From: Eubacteriales Family XIII. Incertae Sedis bacterium
GTDB taxonomy: Bacteria; Bacillota; Clostridia; Peptostreptococcales; Anaerovoracaceae
Length of the DNA: 20,228 nucleotides
NCBI GenBank assembly: GCA_031289235.1
Contig: JAITPU010000070.1
Location: 1 to 20,228, forward strand
Reading direction: 5' to 3'
Shown here: in pieces, positions 7,253 to 13,822 of the stretch
Position numbering within the stretch: position 1 is the stretch's first letter
Layout of the letters: every line of letters begins with the position of its first letter
Program-made: the position numbers and the translations under genes
The notes under the pieces: model-generated
What the model was told of the DNA's origin: nothing
The model's input: the letters and a program-made list of their open reading frames with translations, nothing else
The model's database searches: none

Positions 7253-8449
7253 GTGACATTTCAAATAGCCGCGCTCAACGAAATATCAAGCGCCGGACTC
7301 AGCCGCCTCACGGATAAATACGAAATCACACCGGATCCGCGCGCCGCGGACGCGATTATTGTCCGCAGTCAGGACATGCGCGCCATGGATTTTTCCGACA
7401 GACTGCTGGCCATAGCCAGAGCCGGCGCCGGCGTAAACAACATCCCCGTGAACCGCTGTTCCGAAAAAGGGATCGTCGTGTTCAACACTCCGGGCGCGAA
7501 CGCGAACGCCGTAAAAGAACTTGTGCTCACGAGCCTGCTTATGAGCGCGCGCAACCTGCCCGGCGCAATAGAATGGACGAAGACGCTGACATCCGACGTT
7601 CCCAAGGCCGTGGAAAAAAACAAATCGAAATTTGCCGGCGAAGAAATCAAGGGAAAGACGCTCGGCGTCATAGGACTCGGCGCCATAGGCGTTCTGGTAG
7701 CCAACGCGGCGGAGAGTCTGGGGATGCGGGTTTTCGGCTACGACCCCTACATCTCGCTGCAAAGCGCTCATGAGCTTTCTTCCGCTGTTTCCATATACGA
7801 CAACCTGGACAATCTTCTCCCTGAGTGCGACTATATCACCATCCACGTGCCCTTCATGGAAAATACCATGGGCATGTTAAACGAGCGAAGCTTTCAACTG
7901 ATGAAGAACCATGTGGTGCTGCTGAATTTTTCCCGGGATATGATCGTGAAAGACGCGGACGTCATCAAGGCGGTGAAGCAGGGAAAAATTCTCAGATATG
8001 TCACGGATTTCCCTACGGACGACCTGATCGGCGTGGAAAACGTTATGTCTATCCCTCATCTCGGCGCTTCCACCAGGGAATCAGAGGAAAATTGCGCGAG
8101 GATGGCGGTGAATCAAATTATGGACTATCTGGAAAACGGCAACATTACCAATTCCGTAAATTTTCCGAAATGCAACATGGGAGCGCCTACGACCATGTCG
8201 CGCGTCTGCGTCGTCAACAAAAACATCCCCGCCATGCTGGGCAAGATCACGGGGATACTCGCGGATATGGACATAAACATCAACGACCTGCTGAACCGCA
8301 GCAAAGGCGATTACGCTTACACGCTGCTGGACGTGGACACCTGCGTAGACGAAACCGAACTCCGCGGCGCTCTGTCAGTTCCCGGCATAATTTACGTAAG
8401 GATCATTTATACGCCCGCTTTATGCCGGCATAAGCCCGTCAATCCCTGA
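7253..8449 (+). CDS. serA: D-3-phosphoglycerate dehydrogenase (SerA), short ACT-containing form
   Basis: SerA carries out the first committed step of serine synthesis, oxidising 3-phosphoglycerate with NAD+. The GTG at 7253 is chosen because AGGAGG stands 6 bases upstream and the next residues (TFQIAALNEIS) begin the substrate domain; the frame is open back to 7157 without a ribosome site. The 398-residue protein has ARAGAGVNNI (about 56-64), the Rossmann motif GLGAIG (141-146), catalytic R228 (NFSRD) and H269 (PHLGAST), and a C-terminal ACT domain (about 317-388), which commonly binds serine for feedback control. At the place of the usual catalytic Glu is Asp257 (DFPTDD). It is divergent from serC and its stop abuts that of rdgB. 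Confidence 0.95.
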   Translation: MTFQIAALNEISSAGLSRLTDKYEITPDPRAADAIIVRSQDMRAMDFSDRLLAIARAGAGVNNIPVNRCSEKGIVVFNTPGANANAVKELVLTSLLMSARNLPGAIEWTKTLTSDVPKAVEKNKSKFAGEEIKGKTLGVIGLGAIGVLVANAAESLGMRVFGYDPYISLQSAHELSSAVSIYDNLDNLLPECDYITIHVPFMENTMGMLNERSFQLMKNHVVLLNFSRDMIVKDADVIKAVKQGKILRYVTDFPTDDLIGVENVMSIPHLGASTRESEENCARMAVNQIMDYLENGNITNSVNFPKCNMGAPTTMSRVCVVNKNIPAMLGKITGILADMDININDLLNRSKGDYAYTLLDVDTCVDETELRGALSVPGIIYVRIIYTPALCRHKPVNP

Positions 8450-8472
8450 TCAAACAGGGAGCGGATTTTTTT
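8443..8472 (+). terminator. Candidate intrinsic terminator of serA
   Basis: TCCCTG (8443-8448), a 6-base loop and CAGGGA (8455-8460) are followed by GCGGA and seven T (8466-8472). The stem spans both abutting stop codons, and the T-run lies inside the rdgB coding end. The stem is short and the T-run starts 5 bases after it, so strength is uncertain. Confidence 0.5.
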
Positions 8473-9064
8473 CGCGGCTCATCATCTCAGCCAACGCCGC
8501 CAAAGCTTTGCCCCTGTGGCTGATTCTGTTCTTTTCCGCCTCCGAAAGCTCGGCGAAGGTTTTTTCGAATCCAACGGGAATAAAGAGCGGATCATATCCG
8601 AAACCGCTTTCGCCTCTCTCTTCAAACCCGATGCGCCCTTCGCACACGCCGCTTGCCGACAGCGCCCGTCCGCCGGGATAAACTAAGGTGACTACGGATA
8701 CGAACCTTCCGGCGCGCTTTTCCGCGGGAACGCCGCGCAACAGCGCAAGCAATTTCCGGTTGTTGGCCGCGTCCGCGTCTCCGCCGTCCACACCCGCGAA
8801 CCGCGCCGAATAAACGCCCGGCGCGCCGCCGAGAAAATCCACCAAAAGTCCAGAATCGTCAGCGATCGCGGCAAGACCGCCGGCCTCCATTATGACGCGC
8901 GCTTTCTTTTCGGAATTTTCCTCAAAGTTTTCACCGTCTTCCTCAATATCAAAACCGTCCGCTCCGGCTTCGCCCTTGGATATGATTTCAAGGCCAAACG
9001 GCCTTAATATGTCCTTGATTTCCCTTATCTTGTGCCTGTTGCTTGTGGCGGCGACAACGCGCAT
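8450..9064 (-). CDS. rdgB: XTP/dITP diphosphatase (RdgB/HAM1 family)
   Basis: This enzyme hydrolyses non-canonical purine triphosphates (dITP, XTP) to monophosphates, keeping deaminated bases out of DNA and RNA. The 204-residue length is normal. Family motifs are TSNRHK (7-12), ADDSGL (68-73, catalytic Asp region), GFGYDPLF (154-161) and SHRGKAL (182-188). The ATG at 9064 is 9 bases after the DUF47 stop, and its AGGAG site overlaps that TAG stop, indicating tight coupling in the order pit-DUF47-rdgB. The gene converges on serA with no intervening base. Linkage of a nucleotide-cleaning enzyme to a phosphate transporter is probably operon convenience, not a shared function. Confidence 0.95.
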   Translation of the reverse strand: MRVVAATSNRHKIREIKDILRPFGLEIISKGEAGADGFDIEEDGENFEENSEKKARVIMEAGGLAAIADDSGLLVDFLGGAPGVYSARFAGVDGGDADAANNRKLLALLRGVPAEKRAGRFVSVVTLVYPGGRALSASGVCEGRIGFEERGESGFGYDPLFIPVGFEKTFAELSEAEKNRISHRGKALAALAEMMSREKNPLPV

Positions 9065-9073
9065 ACTCCGCTC

Positions 9074-9697
9074 CTACGAATTTTTCATCATGACGCTTTC
9101 GATCACGTCCGCGACATCTTCACAGGCGTCGCAGCAATCCTCCATGTCGTGCAGCGTATGATACCAGGCTATCACCGTTACGGGATCCCTGCCGGACAGG
9201 AAGACCTGTCTCACCGCTTCTATGAAGATCTCGTCGGCCTCCTCCTCATAATGGTTGATTTCTATGATTTTTTCGTGCAAAGTCTTGGATTTCCTAAAAT
9301 CCGAAAATCCGTCTATGGCGACTTTCAGGGCCTCGCAGCATTGCACGATTACCCCGGCCATCTTCAGCGCGTCTTCCCGTATCTCCCGGATATTGAACAT
9401 GTACATGTGCATGAGCACATCCTCAATCCTGTCCGTAACCTTGTCGATGGACTCGGCCATATCCATGATGTCTTCCCTTTCAATAGGGGTTATGAATTCT
9501 TTGACCAGCTTCTTTGTCATGATATGTCTGGCTATATCGCCGCCGTGTTCTATCTCGTGCATATCCTTCATGCATTTCGTCAGCGCGCCCGGATCGTAAT
9601 TTTCCATGATCTCTTTCAGCAGCGCCGCCGCTTCGCAGGAATAACCGACCATCTCAATAAAAGCGTCGAAATATTTATTTCCCTTAGCGTCTGTCAT
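9074..9697 (-). CDS. DUF47 / PhoU-like phosphate transport regulator
   Basis: A 207-residue all-helical PhoU-like protein of the DUF47 (TIGR00153) type, which is routinely encoded next to PiT transporters and is thought to modulate them. Family-like segments are HEIEHGGD (47-54), FITPIEREDI (68-77) and DKVTDRIEDV (85-94); the acidic residues fit the metal-binding helices of PhoU proteins. The start is ATG at 9697 because AGGAGG sits 6 bases before it and overlaps the pit TGA stop; an in-frame TTG 15 bases further upstream would place that site inside the gene. It is 11 bases from pit and 9 from rdgB. Confidence 0.9.
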   Translation of the reverse strand: MTDAKGNKYFDAFIEMVGYSCEAAALLKEIMENYDPGALTKCMKDMHEIEHGGDIARHIMTKKLVKEFITPIEREDIMDMAESIDKVTDRIEDVLMHMYMFNIREIREDALKMAGVIVQCCEALKVAIDGFSDFRKSKTLHEKIIEINHYEEEADEIFIEAVRQVFLSGRDPVTVIAWYHTLHDMEDCCDACEDVADVIESVMMKNS

Positions 9698-9708
9698 CAA
9701 TTTCCTCC

Positions 9709-10761
9709 TCAAAAAATCCTCATGAACAGCATAGCCATAAGAAAGCCTATGAGACCGCAGCCCGGAAAAGTCAGAATCCAGGCCACGACCATATCACCGG
9801 CGATTTTCCAGTTTACGGACGAAACCCGTTTCGCCGCGCCGACGCCCATTATCGCGGTCGTCTTCGTATGAGTTGTGCTGACAGGCAGCCCCCAGAGCGA
9901 CGCGGCCAGCAAACACAGCACAGCCGCGAGGTCCGCGGAAAAACCCTGATGTTTTTCCAGTTTTACCATGTCCATTCCCACGGCTTTTATGATGCGGTAT
10001 CCCCCGATGGAAGTACCCAGCGCCATGACAAGCGAACATAATATCATGAGCCACAGAGGAATGATAAATTCATCGACATCTCCCCGGCCTTCAGCCAAAA
10101 ACACGCCCAAAAGAAAAACGCCCATGAACTTCTGTCCATCCTGGGCGCCGTGCATAAAGGCCAATCCCGCCGCTCCGGCGATCTGTGCGTTTTTAAACAC
10201 ACTGTACGCTGTACTGCGTTCTATCCTGTGAAACAGCTTTTCGACGATTTTTACGAGCACATATCCGCTGCCGAATCCTATCGCCGTCGAAAGGAGCAGC
10301 CCGTAAATCACCTTTATCCATTCCTCGCCGTTGATGCCGGAAAGGCCGCCCTGAAGCGCGATGGCGGCGCCGGAAAGGCCGGCGATGAGTGCGTGGCTCT
10401 CGCTGGTCGGAATCCCAAACCACCAGGCCGTGGTAGCCCAAAGCACGATGGCGATCAGCGCCGCACACAGCGCAACCAGCGCCTGCCGGGGTTCGCCTCC
10501 GAAATCTACCATTTTATATATGGTCTGCGCGACTGTCGCGTTGACCATGGTCATGAGCAATACGCCTAAAAAATTAAACGCCGCCGCCATCAGTATCGCC
10601 TTCCGCATCCCCATGGATCTGGTGGAAACACAGGTGGCGATGGCGTTTGGCGCGTCAGTCCAGCCATTGACCAAAATAACTCCCAGCGTAAACAGGGCCG
10701 TGACAAGAAATACGGGATTCGAGACCAGCTGGCTCATAAACTCCGTCAGTGATATCGTCAT
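9709..10761 (-). CDS. pit: PiT-family inorganic phosphate transporter
   Basis: A low-affinity, cation-coupled phosphate permease of 350 residues with about ten hydrophobic segments, encoded upstream of its DUF47 partner. It shows the duplicated PiT signature: NGWTDAPNAIAT (32-43) near the N-terminus and GLPVSTTHTKTTAIMGVGAAK (291-311) near the C-terminus, with WWFGIPTSESHALIAG (113-128) and FMHGAQDGQKFMG (202-214) between. The first signature reads NGWTDAPN where many family members have NGFNDAAN, a modest variation also known in Clostridia-type proteins. The ATG at 10761 has AAAGG 6 bases upstream. Two candidate promoters lie 67-152 bases upstream. Confidence 0.95.
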   Translation of the reverse strand: MTISLTEFMSQLVSNPVFLVTALFTLGVILVNGWTDAPNAIATCVSTRSMGMRKAILMAAAFNFLGVLLMTMVNATVAQTIYKMVDFGGEPRQALVALCAALIAIVLWATTAWWFGIPTSESHALIAGLSGAAIALQGGLSGINGEEWIKVIYGLLLSTAIGFGSGYVLVKIVEKLFHRIERSTAYSVFKNAQIAGAAGLAFMHGAQDGQKFMGVFLLGVFLAEGRGDVDEFIIPLWLMILCSLVMALGTSIGGYRIIKAVGMDMVKLEKHQGFSADLAAVLCLLAASLWGLPVSTTHTKTTAIMGVGAAKRVSSVNWKIAGDMVVAWILTFPGCGLIGFLMAMLFMRIF

Positions 10762-10827
10762 ATATTACCTTTATTGATCTTTTCGGAAATAACACCGCGC
10801 AATACCGCGAAAATCCGGCCGCCTGTA

Positions 10828-10856
10828 ATAATATATCGCAGATTTTCACTTGACAA
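10828..10856 (-). promoter_or_regulatory. pit proximal promoter
   Basis: On the minus strand there is TTGTCA (10856-10851), a 17-base spacer and TATTAT (10833-10828), predicting a start near 10821 and a leader of about 60 bases. No PhoB-like direct repeats were recognised around it. Confidence 0.55.
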
Positions 10857-10884
10857 TCTTTAATTCCAAACGACCGCCGCGGCT

Positions 10885-10913
10885 ATTATAACACCAGAAA
10901 AATAAGATTACAA
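10885..10913 (-). promoter_or_regulatory. pit distal promoter candidate
   Basis: On the minus strand there is TTGTAA (10913-10908), a 17-base spacer and a perfect TATAAT (10890-10885). The -35 box overlaps the stop of the AI-2E family gene. With the proximal promoter it would give tandem starts for the pit operon. Confidence 0.45.
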
Positions 10914-12074
10914 TTCTTTTGTAATATGTTTCTCACCCCGAGTTTTTCGGAATTTGCGGCCGGACGCGTCGGCCTTACGGTAATCCACCTCAAAGATATT
11001 CAGCAAAAAGATGAATATCGGCACGCCTATAAGCAGGCCCCATGCGCCCAAATAATGTTCGGCGACTATCAGAATCAGGAAAACGAAACAAACAGGCAAA
11101 GATATTTTTTCAGACATGAGTTTGGGATTCAAAATATAGGCTTCAACGCCGTGCAGGATCACGACCATCACGAGCACGGCGACGGCCTTCGCGACACCTC
11201 CTATATTAAACGCGATGATGAGCAGCGGTACGAGAGAGATGATCATGCCCGCCACGGGAATAAGGCCGAGACAGAAAATCATGATGCCGAGACCTATAGC
11301 CTGCGGAAAACGCAGGATGAAAAGCATGATGACGGAAAGCACGCAGTTGACAAACGCGATCGTCACCTGTACCTTCATCACCGTTGCAAAGGTATTTGTG
11401 AAATTCCGCCCAAAATTCATAAAATAATAATACAGAAAGTATATCTTGCTCTCTTCCATCACTTCGCCCAGCTTCTTGATTTTCGGCTTTTCCAGCAGAA
11501 AAAGAAAGCTGAGAAGGATAGCAAGCAAAAAATTGACGCCAAAAACGCCGGCCTTGGCGATCAAGCCCGCCATAGTCTCTCCCAAGCTGCTGATATAAGG
11601 CTTCAGGTCGACGTACATAATCAACTCCGAAACGGTGGGCGGCAACGCCATCCTGAATCGGTTGAAATCAAAATTCAAAAAGATCTTGGATATTTCGGTC
11701 AGCTGCGACACAATCACGGGCGAAAGCTTGACGCCGATCACCGCGATAAGCGAGAAAACAACGGCGTATAAAAGCGTAAGCAGGATACCGTCCGGTATTC
11801 TGAAGGGCAATCCGACCAAGCGCTTCCGCACCACCGCGAGAAAGTGGTAGAAAACAAAAGTTAAGATGAAGGTAAGGAGAACCAGATTCAGCATGTACCA
11901 GAGTGTAATGAGTATCAATATCAGGGCCGCGATGGATATCGCCCTGGTTTTCATATCAAAATTCACAGGAGCGCTAAGGTCTCCCCCGGCCTTCAGTCTC
12001 TCGCTATGCCGGTCAGCGTCTTTACGGCCGGAACTCTCCGCGCCGCGCTTGTTCTTATCAGGCGTGTCGTCCAT
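10908..12074 (-). CDS. AI-2E transporter (TqsA/PerM) family membrane protein
   Basis: A 388-residue polytopic membrane protein of the UPF0118/AI-2E family. It has a charged N-terminal tail (1-42), hydrophobic segments at about 43-80 and 96-118, a soluble loop (about 120-170), and a C-terminal block of helices (170-195, 235-255, 258-308, 325-360) with the family-like GLIPVAGMIISLVPLLIIAF (270-289) and a basic end. Members include an autoinducer-2 exporter and Na+(Li+)/H+ antiporters, so the name does not fix the substrate. I choose ATG at 12074, which has GAGG 5 bases upstream, over the GTG at 12080. It is divergent from the stress-protein gene. I found no convincing promoter for it; the gap (12075-12353) contains a GCGGCGG/CCGCCGC hairpin at 12150-12169 and a 14-bp direct repeat. 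Confidence 0.9.
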   Translation of the reverse strand: MDDTPDKNKRGAESSGRKDADRHSERLKAGGDLSAPVNFDMKTRAISIAALILILITLWYMLNLVLLTFILTFVFYHFLAVVRKRLVGLPFRIPDGILLTLLYAVVFSLIAVIGVKLSPVIVSQLTEISKIFLNFDFNRFRMALPPTVSELIMYVDLKPYISSLGETMAGLIAKAGVFGVNFLLAILLSFLFLLEKPKIKKLGEVMEESKIYFLYYYFMNFGRNFTNTFATVMKVQVTIAFVNCVLSVIMLFILRFPQAIGLGIMIFCLGLIPVAGMIISLVPLLIIAFNIGGVAKAVAVLVMVVILHGVEAYILNPKLMSEKISLPVCFVFLILIVAEHYLGAWGLLIGVPIFIFLLNIFEVDYRKADASGRKFRKTRGEKHITKEL

Positions 12075-12128
12075 TTTCACCTCATCAAACCGCCGCCGCG
12101 GTTACTATTCAAACATCGGCAGCAGGGC

Positions 12129-12298
12129 CGGCGATTAAACGCGGGCAGGGCGGCGGAAAAGACCGCCGCAGCTCGCTGTATTCAGCCGCCGGAAACATGT
12201 TACTTCAAAAGCGCCGGCCTTGTAAAGAAAATCTTTTTGCGCTTGTTTACTCCGCCCCGCGGGTCTTGTATAATATTATCGTCACGGCGATTAAACGC
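12129..12298. repeat. 14-bp direct repeat CGGCGATTAAACGC in the AI-2E/USP divergent region
   Basis: CGGCGATTAAACGC occurs at 12129-12142 and again, identically and in the same orientation, at 12285-12298. The second copy begins 11 bases after the -10 box of the stress-protein promoter, over the predicted transcript start. The first is about 55 bases from the start of the divergent gene. A shared regulator site is possible but unproved. Confidence 0.55.
12246..12274 (+). promoter_or_regulatory. Promoter of the universal-stress-like gene
   Basis: TTTACT (12246-12251), a 17-base spacer and a perfect TATAAT (12269-12274) predict a start near 12281 and a leader of about 73 bases. The -35 variant TTTACT is the same as in the serC promoter. 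Confidence 0.65.
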
Positions 12299-12353
12299 TT
12301 GCCGTTCAAAGACAGCCGTTTCAACGCCTGTCGATCCGCGGAGGAACAGACAT

Positions 12354-12734
12354 ATGAAAAAAAACGTAATGGTTTGCGTCACCCAGCAAAAAACCTGCGA
12401 CAGGCTCATTCAGTACGGCCGCGAGTTTCTGGGAAACGAGGACGGCGAACTGTCCATCATCCACGTCGCCCATTATCAGTTTAAATTTTTAGGCAACACA
12501 AAAGAAGGCGAGGCGCTGGATTATCTTTACGAAAAAGCCCTCGAATACGGCGCGAGCCTTACGGTAGTGCGGTCCAACCATATTTTAGACACGCTGATAG
12601 ACCAAGTGAAGAAAGAACATGTGGATTACGTCGTAATAGGCGAATCCAGAGAATCGGACGAAGAATCCACCATACCCGCGCTTTTGAGCAGGCGGCTGGA
12701 AGGCCGCGCAAAACTGCTGATAATACCCGCCTGA
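12354..12734 (+). CDS. Small universal stress protein (UspA-like)
   Basis: A 126-residue single-domain cytosolic protein with an alpha/beta nucleotide-binding-like layout: strand 1 KNVMVCVTQ, strand 2 GELSIIHVAH (31-40), a helix at about 50-65, strand 3 ASLTVVRSN (67-75), strand 4 VDYVVIGESRES (90-101) and the last strand AKLLIIPA. This is the UspA pattern, also resembling the USP part of KdpD. The usual ATP-binding signature G-x2-G-x9-G-(S/T) after strand 4 is absent: only GESRESDEEST is present, so it may not bind ATP. The ATG at 12354 follows GGAGGA by 8 bases; the frame is open much further upstream without a ribosome site. It has its own promoter and converges on pfkA. Confidence 0.75.
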   Translation: MKKNVMVCVTQQKTCDRLIQYGREFLGNEDGELSIIHVAHYQFKFLGNTKEGEALDYLYEKALEYGASLTVVRSNHILDTLIDQVKKEHVDYVVIGESRESDEESTIPALLSRRLEGRAKLLIIPA

Positions 12735-12788
12735 CCGATTTGCATACAATTAATTATTTTGTGTACAAATGGTAGTTAAAGCCGACGG
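12735..12788. other. Convergent gap between the stress gene and pfkA
   Basis: This AT-rich 54-bp gap holds an imperfect inverted repeat, TTTGCATACAA with TTGTGTACAAA (9 of 11 pairs). It has no GC-rich stem or clear T-run, so it is at best a weak bidirectional terminator. Confidence 0.4.
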
Positions 12789-13751
12789 CTACATCGAAAG
12801 AATATCGGCAAGTTCCATAATAGACTGATCATAGGATCGTTTCATGTTCAGAGCTTCTTCCAGATCGTAATGCACTATTTCCGTGCCTCTGATCCCCACA
12901 GCCCTGCTGCCGCTGTTATTTTTGAGAAGCTCCGCCGCTTTGTGGCCCATGCAGCTCGCCAGCATTCTGTCCCTCGCGCTGGGAGTCCCGCCTCTTTGAA
13001 CGTAGCCGAGCACCACGACCTTTGTCTCAAGGCCGGTTCTCTCCGTGATGATATCCGCAAGCTCCTGAGAAGAAATATTGACCCCCTCGGCCTTCATGAT
13101 GATACTGTGCTGTTTTCCCCTGTTTTTCCCCTGAATCAGCCTGCGGCAGATCGAGTTGATGTTGGGTTCTTCTTCCGGAATCAGAACAATTTCGGCGCCT
13201 CCGGTGAGCGCCGCGAAAAGCGCGATATCGCCGCAGCGCCTTCCCATCACCTCAATAACAGTGCTCCTTTCATGTGAGGAGGAGGTATCCCTGATATTGC
13301 CGATGGCGGACAGCACTGTGTTCACGGACGTATCGAAGCCGATGGTGTAATCGGTATAAGCGAGGTCGTTATCTATTGTGCCCGGCAGCCCGATCACAGG
13401 AACTCCGCTCTTCGAAATCGTGAGGCCGCCGGCCAGCGACCCGTCCCCGCCGATCACGACAAGCCCTTCGATTTCGAAATTTTCAAGCATGTCCATGGCC
13501 CGTTTAAAGCCGTCCTCTTCCATAAAATACGCGCTTCGCGCCGTGCGCAGCGTCGTCCCGCCGCGCTGGATGATATCGGAAACCGAAGATATCGACATTT
13601 CCTTGATATCGCCGGCTATCAGACCCTCATAGCCCCTTTCTATTCCATATACTTCCATTTCACTGTAAATGCCTACGCGCACCACAGCCCTGATCGCCGC
13701 GTTCATGCCGGGAGAATCTCCGCCGCTGGTCAACACGCCTATCCTTTTCAA
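12789..13751 (-). CDS. pfkA: ATP-dependent 6-phosphofructokinase
   Basis: This glycolytic enzyme converts fructose 6-phosphate and ATP to fructose 1,6-bisphosphate. I choose the TTG at 13751 because AAAGAGGTG lies 6 bases before it and the product starts MKRIGVLTSGGDSPGMN, giving 320 residues, the usual length. The frame is open 33 bases further to another TTG without a ribosome site. Key residues match the E. coli numbering: G11-D12, GGDG (101-104, D103) and PGTIDND (123-129, catalytic D127). Gly104 and Gly124 mark an ATP enzyme; pyrophosphate-dependent relatives have Asp and Lys there. It follows dnaE by 71 bases, a common Bacillota arrangement. Confidence 0.96.
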   Translation of the reverse strand: MKRIGVLTSGGDSPGMNAAIRAVVRVGIYSEMEVYGIERGYEGLIAGDIKEMSISSVSDIIQRGGTTLRTARSAYFMEEDGFKRAMDMLENFEIEGLVVIGGDGSLAGGLTISKSGVPVIGLPGTIDNDLAYTDYTIGFDTSVNTVLSAIGNIRDTSSSHERSTVIEVMGRRCGDIALFAALTGGAEIVLIPEEEPNINSICRRLIQGKNRGKQHSIIMKAEGVNISSQELADIITERTGLETKVVVLGYVQRGGTPSARDRMLASCMGHKAAELLKNNSGSRAVGIRGTEIVHYDLEEALNMKRSYDQSIMELADILSM

Positions 13752-13822
13752 ATTTAACACCTCTTTCCGTTTCTTCGTTCCCAAGTTTTTTCGTAATTTA
13801 TAATAACTTATTGCTCCGCCGG

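Noticed and set aside
12150..12169. GCGGCGG/CCGCCGC hairpin as a terminator in the AI-2E/USP gap
   Set aside because: No T-run on either side, and both flanking genes are transcribed away from it.
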